Shown here: positions 26,403-32,985 of the stretch, one piece after another
How the letters are laid out: each line of letters opens with the position of its first letter
Numbering within the stretch: the first letter of the stretch is position 1
Source of the DNA: Acidimicrobiaceae bacterium
GTDB taxonomy: Bacteria; Actinomycetota; Acidimicrobiia; Acidimicrobiales; Aldehydirespiratoraceae
Direction: 5' to 3'
DNA: 46,226 nucleotides
NCBI GenBank assembly: GCA_009843915.1
Contig: VYCM01000123.1
Coordinates: 1-46,226, forward strand
Position numbers and translations under genes: made by a program
Notes under the pieces: model-generated
Told to the model about the DNA's origin: nothing
Seen by the model: only the letters and a program-made list of their open reading frames with translations
The model's database searches: none

Positions 26403-26431
26403 TTGGATGGCCGGCCGGTCACAGATAGCGT
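26403..26431 (+). promoter_or_regulatory. Candidate infA promoter
   Basis: TTGGAT (26403-26408), a 17-nt spacer, TAGCGT (26426-26431). It lies just after the adk stop and would give a leader of about 60 nt before the infA CTG start, setting off infA-rpmJ-rpsM-rpsK-rpsD-rpoA-rplQ as a transcription unit. Confidence 0.45.
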
Positions 26432-26497
26432 TGCACTTCGGCCTTGGGCCGGTGCTGACGCGCGCCGACCGGGGCTCATCCCGCAGGAGGACAGACA

Positions 26498-26722
26498 CTG
26501 CCGAAGCCGAAAGAGGACGCGATCGTATTGGAGGGAACCGTCACGGAATCCCTTCCCAACGCAATGTTCCGCGTCGAACTCGAGAATGGCCACTACGTGC
26601 TGGCCCACATCTCGGGCAAGATGCGGATGCACTACATCCGGATACTGCCCGGGGACCGCGTCCAAGTCGAGGTGACGCCGTACGACCTCCAGAGGGGCCG
26701 TATCACCTACCGCTACAAGTGA
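26498..26722 (+). CDS. infA: Translation initiation factor IF-1, apparent CTG start
   Basis: 74 residues if started at CTG 26498. IF-1 is an OB-fold protein that blocks the A site during initiation. The conserved body ([52 protein letters not shown]) is complete. Homologues carry about ten residues before EGTV, and those are encoded here ([10 protein letters not shown]). No ATG, GTG or TTG occurs between the upstream in-frame stop (26456-26458) and those codons, but a perfect AGGAGG (26485-26490) lies 7 nt before CTG. The only alternative, TTG 26528, would delete the conserved N-terminus and lacks a good ribosome-binding site. Confidence 0.93.
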   Translation: MPKPKEDAIVLEGTVTESLPNAMFRVELENGHYVLAHISGKMRMHYIRILPGDRVQVEVTPYDLQRGRITYRYK

Positions 26723-26735
26723 GCATCAACCAACC

Positions 26736-26849
26736 ATGAAGGTCCGACCCAGCGTCAAGAAGATTTGCGACCGGTGCAAGGTCATCCGCCGGCGCGGGCG
26801 CGTCATGGTGATCTGCGACAACGCTCGCCACAAGCAGAGGCAGGGCTGA
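26736..26849 (+). CDS. rpmJ: Ribosomal protein bL36, zinc-binding form
   Basis: 37 residues, the usual size. [20 protein letters not shown] and the following [16 protein letters not shown] have the complete C-C-C-H zinc set (Cys11, Cys14, Cys27, His32). Located 13 nt after infA and 1 nt before rpsM, its standard position. A small protein of the 50S subunit near the elongation factor site. Confidence 0.97.
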   Translation: MKVRPSVKKICDRCKVIRRRGRVMVICDNARHKQRQG

Positions 26850-26850
26850 G

Positions 26851-27228
26851 ATGGCGCGCATCTCCGGCGTCGACATCCCGCGCGAGAAGCGGGTGGAGAT
26901 CTCCCTCACCTACATCTACGGGATCGGCCGAAGCACCGCGCAGCAGGTCTGCGAGGCCACCGAGATCAACCCCGACACCAGGGTGCGCAACCTCACCGAT
27001 GACGAGGTGGCGAAGGTCCGGGGCTTCATCGACGCCAACCTCCGGGTGGAGGGCGACCTGCGGCGCGCCGTCTCCCAGGACATCAAGCGGAAGATGGAGA
27101 TCGGCTGCTACCAGGGCCTCCGTCACCGTCGGGGCCTTCCCGTGCGGGGTCAGCGGACCCATACCAATGCCCGCACCCGGAAGGGCCCGAAGCGGACCGT
27201 CGCCGGCAAGAAGAAGGTCAAGAAGTAG
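26851..27228 (+). CDS. rpsM: Ribosomal protein uS13
   Basis: 125 residues; 30S head protein contacting P-site tRNA and the 50S subunit. [35 protein letters not shown] and the C-terminal [20 protein letters not shown] are signatures, ending in a lysine-rich tail that reaches tRNA. Begins 1 nt after rpmJ, ends 5 nt before rpsK. Confidence 0.97.
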   Translation: MARISGVDIPREKRVEISLTYIYGIGRSTAQQVCEATEINPDTRVRNLTDDEVAKVRGFIDANLRVEGDLRRAVSQDIKRKMEIGCYQGLRHRRGLPVRGQRTHTNARTRKGPKRTVAGKKKVKK

Positions 27229-27233
27229 GCGCA

Positions 27234-27632
27234 ATGGCGAAACCATCGTCGGACAGAAGGCGCACACGCAAGCGTGAACGCAAGAACGTGACGCACGGCG
27301 TGGCTCACATCAAGAGCTCGTTCAACAACACGATCATCACCATCACCGACCTTCAGGGCAACGTGATCTCGTGGGCCTCTGCGGGCAACGTCGGCTTCAA
27401 GGGCTCGCGCAAGTCCACGCCCTTCGCGGCGCAGATGGCCGCTGAGCAGGCCGCCCGCAAGGCGATGGAGCACGGCCTGCGCAAGGTCGATGTCCAGGTC
27501 AAGGGCCCGGGATCGGGCCGCGAGACCGCCATCCGGTCGCTTCAGAACATCGGCATCGACGTGACCGGGATAACCGACGTAACCCCGGTGCCCCACAACG
27601 GCTGCCGCCAGCCCAAGCGCAGAAGGGTCTGA
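27234..27632 (+). CDS. rpsK: Ribosomal protein uS11
   Basis: 132 residues; platform protein near the mRNA Shine-Dalgarno helix. [40 protein letters not shown] and the C-terminal [16 protein letters not shown] are diagnostic. The ribosome-binding site is poor, so coupling to rpsM is likely. rpsD follows after 1 nt. Confidence 0.97.
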   Translation: MAKPSSDRRRTRKRERKNVTHGVAHIKSSFNNTIITITDLQGNVISWASAGNVGFKGSRKSTPFAAQMAAEQAARKAMEHGLRKVDVQVKGPGSGRETAIRSLQNIGIDVTGITDVTPVPHNGCRQPKRRRV

Positions 27633-27633
27633 C

Positions 27634-28251
27634 GTGTCGCGCTATACCGGACCCAAGGCGCGCGTGTCGCGCCGTCTAAACACCAACATCTGGGGCACCA
27701 AGGGCGAGGCGATCGCCCTCGACCGGCGGCCCTACCCGCCGGGGGAGCGTGGTCGATCCCGCCGGCGCAGCACCGCTTCGGAGTTCCTGGTGCAGATGCA
27801 GGAGAAACAGAAGGCTCGCCACACCTACGGGCTGACCGAGCGCCAGTTCCGCAATCTGTTCGCCGAGGCCAGCCGCCGCCAGGGCGTCACCGGCGAGAAC
27901 ATGCTGCGGTTCCTGGAGCTGCGCCTCGACAACTTCGTCTACCGCATGGGCTGGGGCGCCACCCGTCCCCAGGCCCGCCAGCTGGTCAACCACGGCCATC
28001 TCAACGTGAACGGGTCCCGGGTGACGATCCCCAGCTACCGGCTGCGCAAGGGCGACGTCGTCGAACTGCGGGCCAAGATCCGCGGCTCGGCCACCGTCCA
28101 GTGGAACGTGGACGTGCTCGATCGCACCCCGCCCGCATGGATCGACCGCGGCGAGGACAACTTCACCGCCACGGTGCGCGAGCTGCCCGTCCGGGAGCAG
28201 ATCGACGTACCGATCCGCGAGCAGCTCATCGTCGAGCTGTACTCCAAATAA
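27634..28251 (+). CDS. rpsD: Ribosomal protein uS4, zinc-free form
   Basis: 205 residues; starts 16S rRNA folding, and in E. coli represses the alpha operon. GTG start at 27634. The N-terminus (RYTGPKARVSRRLNTNIWGTK) lacks the cysteine set of zinc-type S4 proteins. The S4 RNA-binding domain is seen in RLDNFVYRMGWGATRPQARQ and NHGHLNVNGSRVTIPSYRLR. rpoA follows after 38 nt. Confidence 0.97.
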   Translation: MSRYTGPKARVSRRLNTNIWGTKGEAIALDRRPYPPGERGRSRRRSTASEFLVQMQEKQKARHTYGLTERQFRNLFAEASRRQGVTGENMLRFLELRLDNFVYRMGWGATRPQARQLVNHGHLNVNGSRVTIPSYRLRKGDVVELRAKIRGSATVQWNVDVLDRTPPAWIDRGEDNFTATVRELPVREQIDVPIREQLIVELYSK

Positions 28252-28289
28252 CCCTTACTCGGACCGACGCACGAGAGGCGAGGATCCCC

Positions 28290-29234
28290 ATGCTTGTAAT
28301 GCAGCGCCCGACCGTCGAAGTCCTCGAGTCGGCCGACGGCAATCGACAGCGGTTCGCGATCGGCCCCCTCGAGCCCGGCTTCGGCCATACGCTCGGCAAC
28401 TCGCTGAGGCGCACCCTGCTGTCGTCGATCCCGGGGGCCGCGGTGACCCAGGTTCGCTTCGACAGTGCCCTGCACGAGTTCGCCACCATCTCCGGGGTGG
28501 CCGAGGATGTCACCGACATCATCCTGAACCTGAAGGACTTGGTGCTGGTGGTGCTGTGCGAGGAGCCGGTGACGCTGAGACTCGACGTGCGCGGCCCGGC
28601 CGACGTCACCGCGGGCGACATCCAGCGTCATCCCGACGTCGAGATCCTCAACCCTGAGGCTCCAATCGCCACGCTCAACCACTCCGGCCGCCTGGCGGTC
28701 GACATCACCGTGGCCCGGGGCCGCGGCTACGTGTCGGCCGAGGAGAACAAGGAGCTGACGGCAGCCATCGGGGTGATTCCCGTCGACTCGATCTATTCCC
28801 CCGTTCGGCGGGTCTCGTTCAACGTGGACGCCACCCGGGTCGAGCAGTCCACCGACTACGACCTGCTGGTGCTCGAAGTCGAGACTGACGGGTCGATCTC
28901 CCCGACCGACGCGATGGCTTCCGCCGGGGCCACGCTGCGAAGCCTCATCCAGCTGGTCGAGGAGATGAGCGACGACCCGCGGGGCTTGGAACTGGGGGAG
29001 ATCGTGTCGCCGACCCAGCCCGACGCCGAGGCGGAGCTGATGGTGGACGACCTCGAGCTGACCGAGCGCCCCCGCAACTGTCTGAAGCGGGCCCAGATCA
29101 ACACGCTGAACGAGCTGCTGGAACGGACCGCCGACGACCTGCTGGCCATCACGAACTTCGGGGAGAAGAGTCTCGACGAGGTCGTGGCCAAGCTCGACGA
29201 GCGCGGCCTGTCGCTTCGGGGAGGCATGGGCTGA
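28290..29234 (+). CDS. rpoA: DNA-directed RNA polymerase subunit alpha
   Basis: 314 residues. N-terminal domain (assembly platform for beta and beta') with EPGFGHTLGNSLRRTLLSS at about residues 28-46. The C-terminal domain binds UP elements and activators; ERPRNCLKRAQINTLNELL includes the arginine equivalent to E. coli R265, and the domain ends FGEKSLDEVVAKL. ATG 28290 has GAGG/AGGA upstream; a longer in-frame reading overlaps rpsD and is unconserved. Confidence 0.97.
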   Translation: MLVMQRPTVEVLESADGNRQRFAIGPLEPGFGHTLGNSLRRTLLSSIPGAAVTQVRFDSALHEFATISGVAEDVTDIILNLKDLVLVVLCEEPVTLRLDVRGPADVTAGDIQRHPDVEILNPEAPIATLNHSGRLAVDITVARGRGYVSAEENKELTAAIGVIPVDSIYSPVRRVSFNVDATRVEQSTDYDLLVLEVETDGSISPTDAMASAGATLRSLIQLVEEMSDDPRGLELGEIVSPTQPDAEAELMVDDLELTERPRNCLKRAQINTLNELLERTADDLLAITNFGEKSLDEVVAKLDERGLSLRGGMG

Positions 29235-29235
29235 A

Positions 29236-29589
29236 ATGCCGGCCCGTCCCCGCAAGGGCCGCCGCTTCGGCGGCAGCAGCCGCCATCAGAAGCTGATGAT
29301 GGCGAACCTGGTGGCGTCGCTGATCGCGGCGGAGGGCGTCACCACCACCGAGGCCAAGGCCAAGGCGGTGCGCCCCATCGCCGAGAAGATGATCACCAAG
29401 GCCCGCCGTGGCGGCGTGCACAATCATCGGCAGGCGGTGAAGTTCCTGGGCGACCGGGAGATGGCGTCCAAGCTCTTCGAGGAGATCGGTCCCCGCTACC
29501 TCGATCGTCCCGGCGGCTACACCCGCATCGTCAAGCTCGGGCCTCGCCACGGTGACAACGCTCCCATGGCGCGCATCGAGCTCGTCTGA
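29236..29589 (+). CDS. rplQ: Ribosomal protein bL17
   Basis: 117 residues, the short form (many actinobacteria have C-terminal extensions of 40-80 residues; this one does not). RPRKGRRFGGSSRHQKLMMANL and the GGYTRIVKLGPRHGDNAPMA C-terminus are typical. Starts 1 nt after rpoA. Closes the alpha block. Confidence 0.97.
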   Translation: MPARPRKGRRFGGSSRHQKLMMANLVASLIAAEGVTTTEAKAKAVRPIAEKMITKARRGGVHNHRQAVKFLGDREMASKLFEEIGPRYLDRPGGYTRIVKLGPRHGDNAPMARIELV

Positions 29590-29609
29590 GAGGGCGACCC
29601 GGAGCCCTC
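29590..29609 (+). terminator. Weak hairpin after rplQ
   Basis: GAGGGC (29590-29595) and GCCCTC (29604-29609) form a 6-bp stem with an 8-nt loop right after the rplQ stop. No U-run follows. It could slow or partly stop transcription before truA; the evidence is thin. Confidence 0.3.
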
Positions 29610-29647
29610 AATTGACTGGGGGCCCAGGTCCGGTCGGGGTCGTCCGC

Positions 29648-30412
29648 ATGCGGATGACCGTGGCGTACGACGGCTCCAACTTCCACGGATTCGCCCGCAA
29701 TGAGGGCGTGCCCACCGTCGCCGGGACCCTCGGCGACGCTCTGAGCAGCGTGCTGGGCCACCCCGTTGATCTCGTGTGCGCGGGACGGACCGACCGCGGC
29801 GTGCACGCCCGGGCCCAGGTGGTGTCCTTCGACGCCGACGCAGAGCGGGTTGATCCGGTCCGGCTGGTGCGGTCCATCAACCGCATGTGCGGTCCATCCA
29901 TCTCTGTGTCGAGGGCCAGCGTGGCCTCTGACGGCTTCGATGCGCGGCGCTCTTGCACCGGCCGGGTCTACCGCTACCGGGTGCTCAACTCGCCTGTGCC
30001 CAACCCGCTGGTGGGCGGTCTGTGCTGGCACGTCGAGCACCCCCTGGATCTGCGGGCCATGCGCACGGCCGCCGACCGGCTGCTGGGCGACCACGACTTC
30101 AGCTCCTTCTGCCGCCGCAATCCCTCCCATCCCGACCAGTCGATGGTGCGCACGGTGCGGCGGGCCGTGTGGTGGCTCGAGGGCGACGTCGCGGTGTTCG
30201 AGATCGAGGCCAGCTCGTTCTGCCACCAGATGGTGCGCTCGCTGGTAGCCCTGCTGGTCTCGGTGGGCCTGGGCCGGCACAAGCCCTCCGACGTGGGTGC
30301 GATCATCGCGGCCCGCGACCGCGCCGCGGCGCCCTCCCCGGCCCCTCCCGGTGGCCTCGTGCTCTGGGCCGCCCTCTACGACCGGGACATACCGGGATCC
30401 GAGCATTCCTGA
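29648..30412 (+). CDS. truA: tRNA pseudouridine(38-40) synthase TruA
   Basis: About 254 residues. Modifies U38-U40 in the anticodon stem-loop. MRMTVAYDGSNFHGFARN start, and the catalytic Asp at residue 49 in CAGRTDRGVHARAQV. Also RVYRYRVLNS and SFCHQMVRSLVALLVSVGLG from the conserved core. ATG 29648 is preferred; ATG 29654 and an upstream TTG at 29612 are in frame. Usual genetic neighbour of rplQ and rplM in actinobacteria. Confidence 0.95.
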   Translation: MRMTVAYDGSNFHGFARNEGVPTVAGTLGDALSSVLGHPVDLVCAGRTDRGVHARAQVVSFDADAERVDPVRLVRSINRMCGPSISVSRASVASDGFDARRSCTGRVYRYRVLNSPVPNPLVGGLCWHVEHPLDLRAMRTAADRLLGDHDFSSFCRRNPSHPDQSMVRTVRRAVWWLEGDVAVFEIEASSFCHQMVRSLVALLVSVGLGRHKPSDVGAIIAARDRAAAPSPAPPGGLVLWAALYDRDIPGSEHS

Positions 30413-30425
30413 AGGGTTGCGGAGA

Positions 30426-30454
30426 TTGTCGTTTGCCGGGCTCGGTCCTAGCCT
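30426..30454 (+). promoter_or_regulatory. Candidate rplM-rpsI promoter
   Basis: TTGTCG (30426-30431), 17 nt, TAGCCT (30449-30454), giving a start near 30460 and a leader of about 70 nt. The spacing and pattern match the other candidates in this window (before rpoB, rplC, infA, groES). Confidence 0.45.
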
Positions 30455-30474
30455 GAGATGCCGGTCTGTGCGAC

Positions 30475-30497
30475 GGCCCGCACTCACGGCGCGGGCC
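30475..30497 (+). promoter_or_regulatory. Leader hairpin of rplM
   Basis: GGCCCGC (30475-30481) pairs perfectly with GCGGGCC (30491-30497) across a 9-nt loop, inside the predicted rplM leader and about 30 nt before the start codon. It may be a regulatory leader of the kind known for L13 in other bacteria, or just a stable hairpin; no specific motif was recognised. Confidence 0.35.
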
Positions 30498-30528
30498 CCA
30501 GCCGAACGACTAACCGACGGGAGCGAAC

Positions 30529-30975
30529 GTGGCGACCTACAGCCCCAAAGCCTCTGAGATCGAGCGCAGCTGGCACCTCGTCGACGCCGAGGGCATGGTC
30601 CTCGGCCGGCTCGCCACCGAGGTGGCGACGCTGCTGCGGGGCAAGCACAAGCCCACCTTCGCCCCCCACATCGACACCGGCGACCATGTGGTGATCGTCA
30701 ACGCCGACAAGGTCGTGCTCACCGCGGGCAAGCGCGACTCGAAGCTGGTCCATCGCCACTCGGGCTATCCCGGGGGCTTGCGTACGGAGACATACGGCGC
30801 CAAGATGGCCCGCCGCCCCGATCAGGCCGTGCGCGACACGATCCGGGGGATGCTGCCCAAGACGAGGCTGGGCCGGGCTCAGATCCGCAAGTTGAAGGTC
30901 TACGCCGGACCCACCCATCCCCATGCCGCCCAGAAGCCCCAGCCCTTCGCCATCGAGCACGCTCGGGCCCGATGA
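30529..30975 (+). CDS. rplM: Ribosomal protein uL13
   Basis: 148 residues; early-assembly 23S binder. GTG start at 30529 with GGGAG about 5 nt upstream. [19 protein letters not shown], the [19 protein letters not shown] strand region and [11 protein letters not shown] with [10 protein letters not shown] are signatures. Paired with rpsI, as almost always. Confidence 0.97.
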   Translation: MATYSPKASEIERSWHLVDAEGMVLGRLATEVATLLRGKHKPTFAPHIDTGDHVVIVNADKVVLTAGKRDSKLVHRHSGYPGGLRTETYGAKMARRPDQAVRDTIRGMLPKTRLGRAQIRKLKVYAGPTHPHAAQKPQPFAIEHARAR

Positions 30976-30988
30976 GGTGATCTGAAGA

Positions 30989-31381
30989 ATGACAGCACCA
31001 CTCGTGCAAGCAACCGGACGCCGCAAGCGGTCCGTGGCCCGGGTCCGGCTCCGGACCGGGGCCGGGACGATCACGATCAACGGCCGCACGGCCGAGGACT
31101 ACTTCCCGTCGCGCACCCACCAGATGCTGATCGTCGAACCGTTGACGGCTACCGCCACCGAGGGTCGCTACGACGTGGACGCCACCATCCACGGCGGCGG
31201 GTCCAGCGGTCAGGCCGGTGCGCTTCGCCTGGGTATCTCCCGGGGCCTGGTCGAGGTGGAGCCCGAGTTGCGGGACACGCTCAAGAGGGGCGGCTACCTC
31301 ACACGCGACCCGCGCAAGAAGGAAGCGAAGAAGTACGGCCTCAAGAAGGCACGCAAGGCACCGCAGTACAGCAAGCGCTGA
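30989..31381 (+). CDS. rpsI: Ribosomal protein uS9
   Basis: 130 residues; its C-terminal tail reaches the P-site t[23 protein letters not shown] and the C-terminal [20 protein letters not shown] are diagnostic, ending YSKR with the universally conserved terminal arginine. The ribosome-binding region GAGGTGATC (30974-30982) matches nine bases of the 16S anti-Shine-Dalgarno, one of the longest in the window. Confidence 0.97.
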   Translation: MTAPLVQATGRRKRSVARVRLRTGAGTITINGRTAEDYFPSRTHQMLIVEPLTATATEGRYDVDATIHGGGSSGQAGALRLGISRGLVEVEPELRDTLKRGGYLTRDPRKKEAKKYGLKKARKAPQYSKR

Positions 31382-31465
31382 GCGCGAAACGCCGATCCGA
31401 CCTTCGGCGAGCGCGCCCGGCGCCGCCGTGATGCCCGACCCGGGCGGCCCGGCGAGGGAGCGGAG

Positions 31466-32905
31466 ATGCCCCTGACCTTCGGCACCGACGGCGTGCGTGG
31501 CGACGCCCGCAGCGAGCTGACCCCAGAGTTCGTCGAGGCGCTCGGGCGGGCCGCGGCCGGTGTGCTTGGAGCCGAGCGGTTCGCCGTCGGGCGCGATACC
31601 AGAGTCTCGGGCCCACCTCTCGCCGACGCGCTACGTAGAGGCGTGCGAAGCGCGGGAGGCGCAGCCGTTGACTTGGGTGTGGTGCCCACCCCCGCAGTGG
31701 CTCGCTGGTGCGAGGACGAAAAGGTCGCCGGGGCGATGGTGTCGGCGTCGCACAACCTCTGGCACGACAACGGTGTGAAGCTGTTCGCGCCTGGAGGCCG
31801 CAAGCTGAGCGATGAGGCTCAACACGAGATCGAGTGGCAGGTCGGGGAGTTGCTCGACGACTACTCCCCCGCGCCCGCAGCCGGCGCAGGGCACAGCCAC
31901 GGCGCGGCAGAGCTCCACCCGGCCGCTTCCGGCGATGGGGCAGGGCCTGTACCAGAGACGGGGTCGTCCCGTCCGGTTGGGACGCCACCGGGCGACTCGG
32001 CGGGGGACCTGGCCCGCCGCCGTCACGTCCAGGCCGTGGCCGCGAGCCTGAAGGGGCGCGACCTGGCGGGACTGCGCATCGTGGTCGACGCGGCCAACGG
32101 GGCTGCCTGCGGCTCCGCCCCCGATTGCCTGCGCGCCCTGCGAGCGGAGGTCGAGACGATCCACGCCGAGCCTGACGGCTACAACATCAACGACGGCTGC
32201 GGATCGCTGCATCCCGAGAGCCTCCAGGCCGCGGTGGTGTCGTCCCGCGCCGACGCCGGCCTGGCCTTCGACGGGGACGCCGACCGGGTGCTGGCCGTCG
32301 ATGGCAGGGGGACAGTCGTCGACGGTGACCAGATCCTCGCGGTGTGCGCCATCGACAGGGCTCAGCGGGGGCGGCTCGCCGGGAACGCCGTCGTGGTCAC
32401 GGTCATGTCCAACCTCGGACTTCGTCAGGCCATGGCCGCGTGCGGCATCGACGTGGTCGAGACGCCCGTGGGCGACCGCCAGGTGCTCGAAGCGCTGGAG
32501 GAACGGGGCCTGGTGTTGGGCGGCGAGCAGTCCGGCCATCTGATCTTCCGCGACCTGGCCACAACCGGCGACGGTCTGCTGACCGCGGTCCAGTTGCTTG
32601 ACGCCGTGAAGCGCTCCGGCAACAGCCTGCACGTCGTGGCCGCAGGGGCCATGACCCGGTTGCCCCAAGTTCTGGTGGGCGTGCCCATGCCGCCGGCCGC
32701 GGCGCCCGCCGACCTCGACGCCGCCCTCGGCCCGATAGCGGCTGCGGCCGAGAACCGGCTGGGTGACTCCGGCCGGGTGCTGGTGCGGCCTTCGGGAACC
32801 GAGCCCCTGATCCGGGTGATGGTCGAGGCCGCAGACCTGGAAGCGGCCCGAACAGAAGCTGCGCAACTCGCGGCGAGGATCGAGGCGGTGCTGTCGTGCC
32901 GGTAA
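31466..32905 (+). CDS. glmM: Phosphoglucosamine mutase
   Basis: 479 residues; interconverts glucosamine-6-phosphate and glucosamine-1-phosphate for UDP-GlcNAc. Active-site serine Ser95 in VSASHN, metal site DGDADR (269-274), sugar-binding GGEQSGH and phosphate-binding RPSGTEPLIRVM. Compared with the usual 445-455 residues it has an insert at about 134-182, rich in Ala, Gly, Pro and Ser and probably disordered. The gene is followed by the gene for a GlmS-like enzyme, the preceding step of the pathway, and preceded by rpsI with an 84-nt gap holding GGGAGCGGAG before the ATG. Confidence 0.96.
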   Translation: MPLTFGTDGVRGDARSELTPEFVEALGRAAAGVLGAERFAVGRDTRVSGPPLADALRRGVRSAGGAAVDLGVVPTPAVARWCEDEKVAGAMVSASHNLWHDNGVKLFAPGGRKLSDEAQHEIEWQVGELLDDYSPAPAAGAGHSHGAAELHPAASGDGAGPVPETGSSRPVGTPPGDSAGDLARRRHVQAVAASLKGRDLAGLRIVVDAANGAACGSAPDCLRALRAEVETIHAEPDGYNINDGCGSLHPESLQAAVVSSRADAGLAFDGDADRVLAVDGRGTVVDGDQILAVCAIDRAQRGRLAGNAVVVTVMSNLGLRQAMAACGIDVVETPVGDRQVLEALEERGLVLGGEQSGHLIFRDLATTGDGLLTAVQLLDAVKRSGNSLHVVAAGAMTRLPQVLVGVPMPPAAAPADLDAALGPIAAAAENRLGDSGRVLVRPSGTEPLIRVMVEAADLEAARTEAAQLAARIEAVLSCR

Positions 32906-32913
32906 TGGTCTGC

Positions 32914-32964
32914 CGAACTTCTGTCGGTAATCCACCGCATAGGTGGAATATTGACAGGAGTTCG
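32914..32964 (+). repeat. 23-bp imperfect hairpin between glmM and glmS
   Basis: Arms 32914-32936 and 32942-32964 around a 5-nt loop (GCATA). As RNA: 19 Watson-Crick pairs, three G-U pairs and one A-A mismatch. The inner part is TCCACC/GGTGGA, the outer GAACTTCTGTC/GACAGGAGTTC. There is no U-run after it, so a simple terminator is unlikely. It contains TTGACA at 32951-32956 but no good -10 downstream. It fills most of the 80-nt gap. Confidence 0.8.
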
Positions 32965-32985
32965 CCGCTGGAGCGCTGATCTGAC

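Noticed and set aside
26528..26722. infA starting at TTG 26528
   Set aside because: It removes the conserved first ten residues and has no good ribosome-binding site, while CTG 26498 has a perfect one.
32906..32985. A glmS ribozyme or glucosamine-6-phosphate riboswitch before glmS
   Set aside because: The gap is only 80 nt and holds a single long hairpin; the multi-helix double-pseudoknot fold of the ribozyme needs more sequence and is not seen.
32951..32985. Promoter using the TTGACA inside the glmM-glmS hairpin
   Set aside because: The -35 is perfect but no acceptable -10 lies 16-19 nt downstream.
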